A DNA stretch of 64,000 nt from Pantoea nemavictus (GTDB taxonomy: Bacteria; Pseudomonadota; Gammaproteobacteria; Enterobacterales; Enterobacteriaceae), in contig NZ_JBBGZW010000001.1 in assembly GCF_037479095.1 (NCBI RefSeq), positions 3,348,001-3,412,000 of the forward strand. The letters are read 5' to 3'. Of this stretch, positions 17,915 to 26,595 are shown piece by piece. Both the position numbers and the translations under genes were made by a program. The notes under the pieces were generated by a model, which was not told where the DNA came from, ran no database searches, and saw nothing but the letters and a program-made list of their open reading frames with translations. How positions within the stretch are numbered: position 1 is the stretch's first letter; each line of letters opens with the position of its first letter.

Positions 17915-19555
17915 ATGGCCAATCACCCCCGTGCCGGGCAGCCTGCCCAGCAGAGCGATTTGATTAACGTTGCACAATTAACCTCGCAGTATTACGTCCT
18001 GAAGCCCGATGTGGCGAATCCGGATCATGCGGTGAAATTTGGCACTTCAGGCCATCGCGGTAGCGCGGGACGCCAAAGCTTCAACGAACAGCACATTTTA
18101 GCGATCGCGCAGGCGATTGCTGAAGAGCGCAAAAAGAACGGCATCACCGGACCGTGCTACGTGGGTAAAGACACGCACGCACTGTCTGAGCCGGCGATCT
18201 TGTCGGTGCTGGAAGTGCTGGCCGCTAACGGCGTGGACGTGATTGTACAGCAGGACAATGGTTACACGCCGACGCCTGCCATCTCTAATGCCATTCTTGA
18301 GCACAACAAACGCGGCGGCGCGCAGGCGGACGGTATCGTTATCACGCCTTCGCACAACCCACCGGAAGATGGCGGTATCAAATACAATCCGCCAAACGGT
18401 GGACCGGCGGATACCAACGTCACCAAAGTGGTGGAAGATCGTGCTAACCAGCTGATCAAAGGCGAGCTGAAGGACGTTAAGCGTCTGCCGCTGGATCAGG
18501 CTTGGGCAAGCGGCCATATCGTTGAGCAGGACCTGATCCAGCCGTACGTTGAAGGTTTGGCGCAGGTAATCGATTTCTCGGCCATCCAGAAAGCGGGCCT
18601 GAAAATTGGCGTCGATCCATTAGGCGGCTCGGGTATTGCTTACTGGCAGCGCATTGCTGAGCACTACAAGCTTGATCTGACCATCGTTAACGATGCTATC
18701 GATCAGACTTTCCGCTTCATGCATCTGGATAAAGATGGCGTGGTGCGTATGGACTGCTCGTCCGAATGCGCGATGGCGGGTTTGCTGGCGTACAAAGACA
18801 AATTCGATTTGGCCTTTGGTAACGATCCTGATTACGATCGCCATGGCATCGTCACGCCAGCCGGTCTGATGAATCCGAACCACTATCTGGCGGTGGCAAT
18901 CAACTACCTGTTCCAGCATCGTCCGCAGTGGGGCAAAGAGGTGGCTGTCGGTAAAACGCTGGTTTCCAGCGCGATGATCGACCGCGTAGTTAACGACATT
19001 GGCCGTAAGCTGGTGGAAGTGCCGGTTGGTTTCAAATGGTTCGTTGATGGCCTGTTCGATGGCAGCTTCGGTTTCGGCGGCGAAGAGAGCGCGGGCGCAT
19101 CGTTCCTGCGTTTCGATGGCTCAGCCTGGTCAACCGATAAAGACGGTATCATTCTGTGCCTGCTGGCCGCAGAAATCACCGCGGTAACCGGCAAGAACCC
19201 GCAGCAGCATTATGACGAGCTGGCCGCGCGCTTTGGAGCGCCTAGCTACAATCGTCTGCAGGCACCGGCAACTTCAGCACAGAAAGCGGCACTGTCTAAA
19301 CTGTCTCCAGAAATGGTGAGCGCGGATACGCTGGCGGGTGATCCAATCACCGCACGCTTGACTGCTGCACCGGGTAACGGTGCATCAATCGGTGGTCTGA
19401 AAGTGATGACGGAAAACGGCTGGTTTGCCGCTCGTCCATCGGGCACGGAAGACGCCTACAAAATCTACTGTGAAAGCTTCCTCGGCGCTGAACACCGTCA
19501 GCAGATCGAGAAAGAAGCGGTTGAGATTGTTAGCGAAGTACTGAAAAACGCCTGA
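17915..19555 (+). CDS. pgm: Pgm, alpha-D-phosphoglucomutase
   Basis: Interconverts glucose-1-P and glucose-6-P through a phosphoserine enzyme, linking glycogen, galactose and UDP-glucose metabolism. The 546-aa length equals E. coli Pgm. Active-site loop [11 protein letters not shown] carries the phosphoserine; the metal loop is DPDYDRHG, the sugar-specificity loop GEESAG and the C-terminal phosphate loop [19 protein letters not shown] site precedes the ATG. Probably cotranscribed with seqA; a strong terminator follows. Confidence 0.97.
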   Translation: MANHPRAGQPAQQSDLINVAQLTSQYYVLKPDVANPDHAVKFGTSGHRGSAGRQSFNEQHILAIAQAIAEERKKNGITGPCYVGKDTHALSEPAILSVLEVLAANGVDVIVQQDNGYTPTPAISNAILEHNKRGGAQADGIVITPSHNPPEDGGIKYNPPNGGPADTNVTKVVEDRANQLIKGELKDVKRLPLDQAWASGHIVEQDLIQPYVEGLAQVIDFSAIQKAGLKIGVDPLGGSGIAYWQRIAEHYKLDLTIVNDAIDQTFRFMHLDKDGVVRMDCSSECAMAGLLAYKDKFDLAFGNDPDYDRHGIVTPAGLMNPNHYLAVAINYLFQHRPQWGKEVAVGKTLVSSAMIDRVVNDIGRKLVEVPVGFKWFVDGLFDGSFGFGGEESAGASFLRFDGSAWSTDKDGIILCLLAAEITAVTGKNPQQHYDELAARFGAPSYNRLQAPATSAQKAALSKLSPEMVSADTLAGDPITARLTAAPGNGASIGGLKVMTENGWFAARPSGTEDAYKIYCESFLGAEHRQQIEKEAVEIVSEVLKNA

Positions 19556-19571
19556 TTGGCAGTGAAGAGAA

Positions 19572-19595
19572 AAGGCCGCTAAGCGGCCTTTTTTT
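19572..19595. terminator. Bidirectional terminator between pgm and kdpE
   Basis: 8-bp stem AAGGCCGC / GCGGCCTT with a TAA loop and a T-run on the plus strand. The kdpE stop codon overlaps its right edge. Confidence 0.9.
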
Positions 19596-20268
19596 ATGGC
19601 ATAAAACGGTAGCCGATACCGGTTTCGGTCAGCAAATGGCTGGGCTGGGTGGGATTCGCTTCCAGCTTTTGCCGTAAATGGCCCATGTAGATGCGCAAAT
19701 AGTGGCTGTGCTCCACCGCATTCGGTCCCCAAACCTGGTTGAGCAACTGACGTTGCGTCAGCACCTTTCCGGCATTATTCAATAGCAAGCTGAGCAGACG
19801 GAACTCGGTTGGCGTCAGATGCACTTCCTGTTCACTGCGCAGCACACGGCGTGCCGCCAAATCGACACTCACTTCACCAAATTTCACAATCGGTTCTGGC
19901 TGGCTGCTTTGATGCCGCCGCAGCGCCACGCGTACGCGCGCCAGCAACTCACCGATGCCAAAGGGCTTAGTGAGATAATCATCTGCACCTGCATCCAGCG
20001 CATCGATCTTATCCTGCTCGTCGCTGCGCGCCGACAGCACAATCACCGGCATACTGCTCCACTGGCGCACTTCACGAATAAAGTCATTACCATCGCCATC
20101 GGGCAAGCCAAGATCGAGGATCACCAGATCGGGCTTACGCGTTGCCGCCTCAATCAGACCCCGCTGTAGCTGTTCCGCTTCCACAATCTTTAAACCTTCG
20201 CTCTCCAGCGCCAGGCGCACGAAACGGCGAATCTCTTTTTCATCTTCCACAATCAAGATGGTCGTCAC
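19594..20268 (-). CDS. kdpE: KdpE, OmpR-family response regulator (orphan)
   Basis: 224-aa response regulator; in E. coli KdpE is phosphorylated by KdpD and activates the kdpFABC potassium pump. The receiver domain has VEDE at the N-terminus, phospho-Asp in LVILDLGLPDGDG and the Lys in YLTKPFG; the C-terminal winged helix has HLTPTEFRLL and HSHYLRIYMGHLRQKL. Sequence is KdpE throughout. Start GTG 20268. No kdpD or kdpFABC lies in the window: ybfA, which in E. coli flanks the far end of the kdp cluster, is directly upstream. The frame ahead of the start ends NFLPLEAA-TGA with a GTGA overlap, possibly the tail of a deleted kdpD. Confidence 0.93.
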   Translation of the reverse strand: MTTILIVEDEKEIRRFVRLALESEGLKIVEAEQLQRGLIEAATRKPDLVILDLGLPDGDGNDFIREVRQWSSMPVIVLSARSDEQDKIDALDAGADDYLTKPFGIGELLARVRVALRRHQSSQPEPIVKFGEVSVDLAARRVLRSEQEVHLTPTEFRLLSLLLNNAGKVLTQRQLLNQVWGPNAVEHSHYLRIYMGHLRQKLEANPTQPSHLLTETGIGYRFMP

Positions 20269-20511
20269 GCTGCCTCCAGCGGCAAAAAGTTAACGCATCA
20301 CTTTAGCAATAAAGCAGCTCCGCGTCCGTCATATAGTTTTTAACTTGCTGCGATCTTATCGATCACAATTCTGTAACTAAATTTCATCTCCAGCAAAATG
20401 GTGCAAAAAAACAGCAAATAAAGTGGTCGGATGAGTAGTAAATTACACAATTCCGGGTAATATCTGAACCAGATCACATTTCAACGCAATGTTCACCACA
20501 AGGGGGCCAAG

Positions 20512-20712
20512 ATGGATCGAGCATATCCACTGTATAAAATCGTACTGCGCCGTGTGCTGGTGCTATCAATCGGTTTGCTGGCGCTGCCAGTGATGTTATT
20601 CCGTCAGGATCGCGCGCGTTTTTATAGCTACTTGCATCGCATCTGGTGCAAAACCAGCACCAAACCGGTATGGCTGGCGCAGTCGGAAGCGGCTGCTGGC
20701 ATCTACTGGTAA
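20512..20712 (+). CDS. ybfA: YbfA, small DUF2517 membrane protein
   Basis: 66-aa protein with one hydrophobic segment (about 10-28, VLRR then VLVLSIGLLALPVMLF) followed by the conserved DRARFYSYLHRIWCKTS motif and an acidic tail. This is the DUF2517 pattern of E. coli YbfA. Probably an inner-membrane protein with a cytoplasmic C-terminus; function unknown. In E. coli ybfA is next to kdpF, here next to the orphan kdpE. A terminator follows. Confidence 0.9.
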   Translation: MDRAYPLYKIVLRRVLVLSIGLLALPVMLFRQDRARFYSYLHRIWCKTSTKPVWLAQSEAAAGIYW

Positions 20713-20732
20713 ACGAATTCTACGCATCATCC

Positions 20733-20755
20733 ACCCGGCGCTTGCCGGGTTTTTT
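20733..20755 (+). terminator. Terminator of ybfA
   Basis: 7-bp stem ACCCGGC / GCCGGGT with a GCTT loop and a six-T tract. Confidence 0.9.
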
Positions 20756-20820
20756 ATGGCAAATTTTCCCCTCAAACCCGCTTCCCCGCTGTTATCCCGT
20801 GCCATTTCAGCTACACTTAA

Positions 20821-20852
20821 AACCTCTACAAGTTTTATGAGGTTGTACAAGT
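20821..20852 (+). promoter_or_regulatory. Direct/inverted repeat operator ahead of the ybgA-phrB operon
   Basis: AACCTC and GAGGTT (20821-20826, 20839-20844) form an inverted repeat, and TACAAGT occurs twice 19 bp apart (20827-20833, 20846-20852), ending at the start codon. TTGTACA-type motifs are bound by MerR-family regulators of the LitR/MlrA kind, some of which control photolyase genes; that link is an inference. No such regulator is encoded in the window. Confidence 0.45.
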
Positions 20853-21809
20853 ATGAGCGAGAAAATTCCTGTTGGTATCAGCGCTTGCCTGCTCGGGGAT
20901 AACGTCCGATTCGATGGCGGCCACAAACGTTTTGCTTTCGCGACGGACGAGCTCGTGCCATTTGTGCGCTTCGAACCTGTATGTCCTGAAATGGCGATTG
21001 GTTTACCGACGCCACGCCCGGCTTTGCGGCTGGTGAAAGAGAGCGATGACAATATTCATCTCTGCTTCAGCAAGGATGGCGGCGAGGAAGTCACCGATGA
21101 GATGCAGCGCTGGTCCGCCGAGCGCGTGAAATCGCTGCATCATCTGTGTGGGTACATTCTGTGTGCCAAATCGCCTAGCTGTGGGCTGGAGCGCGTTCGC
21201 GTTTACGAGCCCGAAACCAACAATAATCGTAAAGCGGGCACCGGCATGTTTACCGCATTTCTGCAGAAAGAGATGCCGTGGTTGCCGCTGGAAGAGGACG
21301 GCCGCCTGCATGATGATGCCATCCGCGAAAACTTCATTGGCCGCGTTTATGCGCTGCACGAATTCAATGAAATGTGGCGCAGCGGTCTGTCGCGCCACAA
21401 GCTGATGGCCTTTCATAGCCGCTATAAATTGCTGCTGCTTTCCCATGCGCAGGATGAGTACCGTGAAATGGGACGTTTTGTGGCGGCAATGGATCAGTGG
21501 GATTCGCTGGAAGATTACGCCGTTGAGTATCGCAATCGCCTGATGCATCTGATGTCCCATCAGGCATCGCGCCGCAATCACACCAACGTGCTGATGCATG
21601 TGCAAGGCTATTTCCGCCCGCAGTTGAGTTCGCCGCAGCGTCAGGAGTTGGCGCAGCTGATCGATCGTTATCGTCTCGGCGTGCAGCCGTTGCTCGCACC
21701 GATCACCATGCTGAAACACTACATGGCGGAATATCCGCATCCATGGCTGGCTCAGCAGCGTTATTTTGATCCTTATCCAGAAGCGCTGCGTTTGCGCTAC
21801 GGACAATAA
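20853..21809 (+). CDS. ybgA: YbgA-type DUF523-DUF1722 fusion protein (TudS-like)
   Basis: 318-aa two-domain protein. The N-terminal half (about 1-150) is DUF523: Cys12 in GISACLLG, Cys44 in EPVCPE, and Cys104/Cys110 in LCAKSPSCG. DUF523 enzymes such as TudS use an Fe-S cluster on conserved Cys residues to remove sulfur from thiouracil. The C-terminal half (about 190-310) is DUF1722 (LMAFHSRYKLLLLSH, then VQGYF), equivalent to the whole of the shorter E. coli YbgA. The start has no Shine-Dalgarno and follows a repeat directly, so the start or leader is uncertain. phrB begins 12 bp later. Activity on thiolated bases is inferred from family. Confidence 0.88.
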   Translation: MSEKIPVGISACLLGDNVRFDGGHKRFAFATDELVPFVRFEPVCPEMAIGLPTPRPALRLVKESDDNIHLCFSKDGGEEVTDEMQRWSAERVKSLHHLCGYILCAKSPSCGLERVRVYEPETNNNRKAGTGMFTAFLQKEMPWLPLEEDGRLHDDAIRENFIGRVYALHEFNEMWRSGLSRHKLMAFHSRYKLLLLSHAQDEYREMGRFVAAMDQWDSLEDYAVEYRNRLMHLMSHQASRRNHTNVLMHVQGYFRPQLSSPQRQELAQLIDRYRLGVQPLLAPITMLKHYMAEYPHPWLAQQRYFDPYPEALRLRYGQ

Positions 21810-21821
21810 TTTCGGGGCTTT

Positions 21822-23249
21822 ATGACCACCCATTTAGTTTGGTTGCGCAACGATCTGCGCATCAATGACAACATGGCGCTGGCAGCCGCCTGTCGCGACA
21901 GCAATGCCAACGTGATGGCGCTGTTTATCGCCACGCCACAGCAGTGGCAGCAGCATCACATGGCACCGAAGCAGGCGGCGTTTATCCAGCAAAATCTCCG
22001 CTTATTGCAGGCGTCATTGGCGGAACGCGGCATCCCTTTGCATTATCATCAGTGTGATGACTTTGCTGCCTCGATTGATTTTCTCAGCGAGTTTTGCCAC
22101 CAGCAGCACGTCGACGCGCTTTATTACAACTATCAGTACGAAATAAACGAACGTGAGCGCGATGCACAGGCCGAAAAGCGGCTGGATGCGCAGGGCGTGA
22201 TTTGTCAGGGATTTGACGATAGCCTGCTGTTGCCGCCGGGCAGCGTACAAACCGGCAGTAACACCATGTTCAAAGTGTTTACGCCATTCAGCAAAGCCTT
22301 TGTCCGCCGCCTGCATCAGGGCTTGCCGGAGTGCTATCATGCTCCGAAAGCCCGCCCGAATGCACCAATCCGTATCGAACAGCACATTCCAGCATTTGAT
22401 TATCCTTGCGAAGATGTTGATGAGAGCTGGTTCCCTGCCGGTGAAGAGGCAGCGTTAAAACAGCTGCGTCATTTCGCCAAACAGGCGGTGCAACACTACC
22501 CGGATCAGCGCGACTTACCGGCGATTGATGGCACCAGCCGCTTATCGGCTTATCTGGCGATTGGTGTGCTATCGCCGCGCCAGTGCTTACATCGGGTATT
22601 GAAAGAGCACCCCGACGCGCTCAATGAGGGCAAGGCGTTTACCTGGCTGAACGAGCTGATCTGGCGCGAATTTTACCGCCATCTGATGGTGGCATTCCCG
22701 GCATTGTGTAAGCACCAACCGTTTGTCGATTGGACGCGCAACGTGAATTGGCAGAAAAATGACCATCATCTTGCGGCCTGGCAGCAGGGTAAAACCGGCT
22801 ATCCGATTGTCGATGCGGCGATGCGTCAGCTCAACACGCTGGGCTGGATGCACAATCGGCTGCGCATGATTACCGCCAGTTTTCTGGTAAAGGATCTGCT
22901 CATCGATTGGCGTGAAGGTGAGCGCTACTTTATGCAGCAATTGATCGATGGCGATCTGGCCGCCAATAACGGTGGCTGGCAATGGGCGGCATCAACCGGC
23001 ACCGATGCCGCGCCTTATTTCCGCATCTTCAATCCCACCACTCAGGGCGAACGCTTCGATAAACAGGGCGACTTTATCCGCCAGTGGTTGCCGGAACTGC
23101 GCTCTGTACCAGACAGCGATATCCATCAGCCACAGGTTTGGGCGCAGAAAAATAACAAGAAACTCGATTATCCGGCACCAATCGTGGAACATAAGGATGC
23201 ACGTAAAAAGACACTAGACGCCTTTGAGCGCGCTCGCAGCGCGGCTTGA
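21822..23249 (+). CDS. phrB: PhrB, deoxyribodipyrimidine photolyase
   Basis: Light-dependent repair of cyclobutane pyrimidine dimers. The 475-aa protein has the N-terminal antenna domain (starting TTHLVWLRNDLRIND) and the C-terminal FAD domain, including TSRLSAYLAIGVLSPRQ, LNELIWREFYRHL and the closing WMHNRLRMITASFLVKDLL and NGGWQWAASTGTDAAPYFRIFNP segments (key residues W, R and N). Length is close to the E. coli enzyme. It follows the DUF523-DUF1722 gene by 12 bp and precedes ybgI by 18 bp, so the three are probably one transcript. Confidence 0.97.
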   Translation: MTTHLVWLRNDLRINDNMALAAACRDSNANVMALFIATPQQWQQHHMAPKQAAFIQQNLRLLQASLAERGIPLHYHQCDDFAASIDFLSEFCHQQHVDALYYNYQYEINERERDAQAEKRLDAQGVICQGFDDSLLLPPGSVQTGSNTMFKVFTPFSKAFVRRLHQGLPECYHAPKARPNAPIRIEQHIPAFDYPCEDVDESWFPAGEEAALKQLRHFAKQAVQHYPDQRDLPAIDGTSRLSAYLAIGVLSPRQCLHRVLKEHPDALNEGKAFTWLNELIWREFYRHLMVAFPALCKHQPFVDWTRNVNWQKNDHHLAAWQQGKTGYPIVDAAMRQLNTLGWMHNRLRMITASFLVKDLLIDWREGERYFMQQLIDGDLAANNGGWQWAASTGTDAAPYFRIFNPTTQGERFDKQGDFIRQWLPELRSVPDSDIHQPQVWAQKNNKKLDYPAPIVEHKDARKKTLDAFERARSAA

Positions 23250-23267
23250 GGCGATCAGGGAGCCGTA

Positions 23268-24011
23268 ATGAACAATGTTGAATTAGAACAGATCGTCAAC
23301 CAGCAGCTTAACAACAGCGCCTTCAGCGATTACGCACCGAACGGTTTGCAGGTTGAAGGACGCGCTGAAGTAAAAACCCTCATCACCGGCGTAACGGCTT
23401 GTCAGGCGTTGCTGGATGAAGCGGTGAAGCGCAACGCTGATGCGGTGCTAGTGCATCACGGCTACTTCTGGAAGAGTGAAGCGCCGGTGATTAAAGGCAT
23501 GAAGCGCCAGCGCCTGCGTACCTTGCTGGCCAATGATATCAACCTGTATGGCTGGCATCTGCCACTGGATGCGCACGCCGAGTTGGGTAACAACGCGCAG
23601 CTGGCGCGTCTGTTTGATATCGAGGTCAAAGGCGAAATTCAGCCGCTGGTGCCGTGGGGCGAATTGGCACAGCCGTTGAGCGGTGCGGCGTTGGCGGAAA
23701 AAATCGCCCAGCGTTTAGGCCGTACGCCGCTGCACTGCGGTGATAACGCGCCTGCGTTGATCAAACGCGTTGCCTGGTGTAGCGGTGGCGGTCAGGGCTT
23801 TATCGATAGCGCGGCGGCATTTGGTGTCGATGCCTTTATTACCGGTGAAGTTTCTGAGCAAACCATTCATAGCGCGCGCGAACAGGGGTTGCACTTCTTC
23901 GCTGCTGGCCATCACGCGACCGAGCGCGGCGGGATTAAGGCGCTCGGCGAATGGCTAGCGACACATCACGGTCTTGATGTGACCTTTATTGACATCGACA
24001 ATCCTGCCTGA
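23268..24011 (+). CDS. ybgI: YbgI, NIF3-family metal-binding protein
   Basis: 247-aa NIF3/DUF34 family protein, the length of E. coli YbgI, whose structure is a toroidal hexamer with a two-metal site. Ligand motifs are visible: VHHGYFWK (two His), HLPLDAH, and GHHATERGG near the C-terminus. Annotated by some as GTP cyclohydrolase I type 2, but that activity is not well supported for enterobacterial members. Cytoplasmic. GGGAGCCGTA before the ATG is a reasonable ribosome binding site. Last gene of the ybgA-phrB-ybgI unit. Confidence 0.94.
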   Translation: MNNVELEQIVNQQLNNSAFSDYAPNGLQVEGRAEVKTLITGVTACQALLDEAVKRNADAVLVHHGYFWKSEAPVIKGMKRQRLRTLLANDINLYGWHLPLDAHAELGNNAQLARLFDIEVKGEIQPLVPWGELAQPLSGAALAEKIAQRLGRTPLHCGDNAPALIKRVAWCSGGGQGFIDSAAAFGVDAFITGEVSEQTIHSAREQGLHFFAAGHHATERGGIKALGEWLATHHGLDVTFIDIDNPA

Positions 24012-24025
24012 TTGCTCCTCTCTCA

Positions 24026-24049
24026 CGCCCTTAACACACGTTAAGGGCG
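24026..24049 (+). terminator. Stem-loop after ybgI
   Basis: Perfect 10-bp stem CGCCCTTAAC / GTTAAGGGCG with an ACAC loop, 14 bases after ybgI. It lacks a T-tract, so termination strength is uncertain. Confidence 0.55.
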
Positions 24050-24164
24050 CAAATCTGTTGACACATCTCTGTCACTTTCGCATAACGTATTGCCTTTACG
24101 CATAAACGCGCACCCGGTCGCCATAAATGGCGCCCCGCTAACCTGATGGTGCGGGTTGTGTAGT

Positions 24165-24182
24165 GTGCGCATTAATGCGCAC
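24165..24182. repeat. 18-bp perfect palindrome, intergenic repeat copy 2
   Basis: GTGCGCATTAATGCGCAC is a perfect palindrome, 47 bases before the pxpB start. It shares GCGCAT-N2-ATGCGC with the element at 2561-2585. It may be a dispersed repeat, or an operator for the 5-oxoproline operon. Just upstream (24117-24135) the sequence GGTCGCCATAAATGGCGCC adds another short inverted repeat. Confidence 0.5.
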
Positions 24183-24228
24183 CTCAATTATCTGTTTTTC
24201 GGCATGTTTTTTTACCAGGAGGTCGTTT

Positions 24229-24885
24229 TTGCAACGAGCACGTTGTTATCTGCTAGGTGAGCGCGCGGTGGTGCTGGAACTGGAACCGCCGGTTTCGTTG
24301 ACCAGCCAGCAGCGCATTTGGGGATTGTGTCAGCGATTGCAGCAGAACGAGCAGGTAGAGGAAGTGATTCCTGGCATGAACAACCTGACACTGCTGCTGC
24401 GCGACCCGCAACTGAATGCGCTGGACGCTATTGAACGTTTGCAGCGCTGGTGGGAAGAGAGCGAAGCGCAGCTGCCGGAATCGCGCCGGGTAGAAATTCC
24501 GGTGGTGTACGGCGGTGAAGGCGGACCGGATCTGCAGGTAGTCGCTGAGCGCGCCAATATGACGCCAAAACAAGCGGTGGAACTGCACAGCAGCATTGAT
24601 TACGTGGTCTATTTCATTGGCTTCCAGCCCGGATTCCCTTATCTCGGCGGACTGGATGAGCGGTTACACACGCCGCGCCGCGCCGAGCCGCGATTAATTG
24701 TACCGAGCGGCTCTGTGGGCATTGGTGGCAGCCAAACCGGCATCTATCCCTTAGCCGCGCCGGGCGGCTGGCAGCTGATAGGCCATACGCCGCTTAGCCT
24801 GTTCGATCCGCTGCAACATCCGCCAACCCTATTACGTCCTGGCGATAGCGTGCGCTTCGTGCCGCAGCAGGAGGGCGTATGTTAA
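24229..24885 (+). CDS. pxpB: PxpB, 5-oxoprolinase subunit B
   Basis: Subunit of the ATP-dependent 5-oxoprolinase PxpABC, which turns pyroglutamate into glutamate. I start at TTG 24229 because a perfect AGGAGGT (24217-24223) lies five bases before it and the resulting 218 aa equals E. coli PxpB; a longer reading from 24163 has no support. Conserved motifs include [33 protein letters not shown] and [12 protein letters not shown], characteristic of the KipI/PxpB fold. The stop overlaps the pxpC start by 7 nt (coordinates 24879-24885), indicating translational coupling. Confidence 0.96.
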   Translation: MQRARCYLLGERAVVLELEPPVSLTSQQRIWGLCQRLQQNEQVEEVIPGMNNLTLLLRDPQLNALDAIERLQRWWEESEAQLPESRRVEIPVVYGGEGGPDLQVVAERANMTPKQAVELHSSIDYVVYFIGFQPGFPYLGGLDERLHTPRRAEPRLIVPSGSVGIGGSQTGIYPLAAPGGWQLIGHTPLSLFDPLQHPPTLLRPGDSVRFVPQQEGVC

Positions 24886-25811
24886 AGATTCTACGCGCGG
24901 GCATGATGACCTCGCTTCAGGACCACGGCCGTACCGGTTTTCGGCAATATGGCATCAGCGTTGGCGGCGCGCTGGATCAACCGGCGATGCGCACGGCCAA
25001 TATGCTGGTGGGCAATCCCGAGCAAAGCGCGGTGCTGGAAATCGTGCTCGGCCAGTTCAAAGTGCAGTTTACCCGCGATGGCTGGTTTGCACTGACGGGC
25101 GCCGGCTGTAATGCCGATCTGGATGGCCAACCGGTCTGGACCGGCTGGCGACTGCCGGTGAAGAAAGGTCAGGTGCTGACGTTAGCAACGCCAACGCGCG
25201 GCATGCGCAGCTATCTGGCGATTAACGGTGGCTTTGCCGTGCCGGAAATGCTCGGTTCAGTCAGTACCGATCTCAAGGCGGCGTTTGGCGGCTGGCAGGG
25301 ACGAAAATTACAAGACGGTGACGAATTGCCGTTAGGCAAACCCACGCGTGACTTCAAAGACAAAGCCGGCGTGCGCCAGCTGCTGTGGGGCAATCGCATT
25401 CGCGCTCTGGCGGGGCCGGAATACAGCGAATTCTCGCGTGAAGCGCAGCAAGGTTTTTGGCGCAGCCCGTGGAAACTCAGTCCGCAAAGTAATCGCATGG
25501 GATATCGCCTACAGGGACGTCAATTGCAGCGCGACGCGACACGCGATTTGCTGTCGCACGGTTTAGTGCCCGGCGTGGTGCAGGTGCCGCCCAATGGCCA
25601 ACCGATTGTGTTGATGGCCGATGCGCAAACCACCGGTGGTTATCCGCGTATCGCCTGCATCATCGAAGCCGATCTCTATCATCTGGCGCAAATTCGTCTC
25701 GGCGAACCGATTCACTTCATTCATTGCACGCTGGAAGATGCCATTGCGGCTAAGCAGCATCAGCAGCGCTCGTTTGACCAAATTGCCTGGGGACTGGGAC
25801 ATGAAGATTGA
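24879..25811 (+). CDS. pxpC: PxpC, 5-oxoprolinase subunit C
   Basis: 310-aa KipA/PxpC carboxyltransferase-like subunit; forms the 5-oxoprolinase complex with PxpB and PxpA. Motifs: [21 protein letters not shown] near the start, given here by its key DHGR and GGALD elements, LAINGGF, and [20 protein letters not shown] with GGYPRIACI toward the C-terminus. Length equals E. coli. Its stop overlaps the pxpA ATG (25801), so all three subunits are translationally coupled. Confidence 0.96.
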   Translation: MLKILRAGMMTSLQDHGRTGFRQYGISVGGALDQPAMRTANMLVGNPEQSAVLEIVLGQFKVQFTRDGWFALTGAGCNADLDGQPVWTGWRLPVKKGQVLTLATPTRGMRSYLAINGGFAVPEMLGSVSTDLKAAFGGWQGRKLQDGDELPLGKPTRDFKDKAGVRQLLWGNRIRALAGPEYSEFSREAQQGFWRSPWKLSPQSNRMGYRLQGRQLQRDATRDLLSHGLVPGVVQVPPNGQPIVLMADAQTTGGYPRIACIIEADLYHLAQIRLGEPIHFIHCTLEDAIAAKQHQQRSFDQIAWGLGHED

Positions 25812-26538
25812 TCTTAATGCCGATCTTGGCGAAGGCAGCGCCAGCGATCGGGAACTGCTCACGCTGGTCAGCTCGGCCAATATCGCCTGCGGCTTCCACG
25901 CCGGTGATGCGCAAACCATGCTGCAATCAGTGCGCTGGGCGAAAGCCAGTGGCGTGGCGATTGGTGCGCATCCCAGTTTCCCCGATCGGGAAAACTTTGG
26001 TCGTAGCGCGATGCAACTGCCGCCGGAAACAGTGTATGCGCAGATGATTTACCAGATTGGCGCGCTAAAAAGTATCGCGGAGAGCGAAGGTGAACGTCTG
26101 GTGCACGTCAAACCGCACGGCATGTTGTATAACCAGGCGGCGGGCGATCCGCAGCTGGCCGATGCTATCGCGCGCGCGGTGAAAGCCGTGGATGCGGGAT
26201 TAATTCTGGTGGGATTGGCGGGCAGCGCCTCGATTGCGGCGGCGGCTCATCATGGTTTGCGCACACGCGAAGAGGTATTTGCCGATCGCGGTTATCTGGC
26301 GAGCGGGGCGCTGGTGCCTCGCAGTCAGCCTAACGCGATGATTGAAGATGCCGACCAGGCGCTCGCGCAAACGCTGGCGATGGTGCAGCAGCGTCAGGTG
26401 CAGAGCATCAGCGGCGAATGGGTGCCGGTCAACGCGGAAACCGTGTGTCTGCATGGTGACGGCGCCCACGCGCTCCAGTTCGCCCGTACGTTGCGCGCCG
26501 CCTTTGCGACCAATCAGATTGCCGTTACCAGCGCATAA
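25801..26538 (+). CDS. pxpA: PxpA, 5-oxoprolinase subunit A (LamB/YcsF family)
   Basis: 245-aa LamB/YcsF-family subunit of 5-oxoprolinase. I start at ATG 25801 ([12 protein letters not shown]), the family start, which overlaps pxpC by 11 nt; a longer frame from 25621 only reads through pxpC. Motifs: [48 protein letters not shown] and the C-terminal [12 protein letters not shown]. coli PxpA is 244 aa. A hairpin follows before the transporter genes. Confidence 0.96.
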   Translation: MKIDLNADLGEGSASDRELLTLVSSANIACGFHAGDAQTMLQSVRWAKASGVAIGAHPSFPDRENFGRSAMQLPPETVYAQMIYQIGALKSIAESEGERLVHVKPHGMLYNQAAGDPQLADAIARAVKAVDAGLILVGLAGSASIAAAAHHGLRTREEVFADRGYLASGALVPRSQPNAMIEDADQALAQTLAMVQQRQVQSISGEWVPVNAETVCLHGDGAHALQFARTLRAAFATNQIAVTSA

Positions 26539-26551
26539 CATTTTACTGATT

Positions 26552-26580
26552 GCCCGGCCTCACGCCGGGCTTTGTCTTTT
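26552..26580 (+). terminator. Intra-operon hairpin/partial terminator after pxpA
   Basis: 7-bp stem GCCCGGC / GCCGGGC with a CTCAC loop, followed by TTTGTCTTTT. It has the form of an intrinsic terminator and could lower expression of the downstream transporter genes relative to pxpBCA. Confidence 0.65.
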
Positions 26581-26595
26581 ACATAAGGGAACAAC

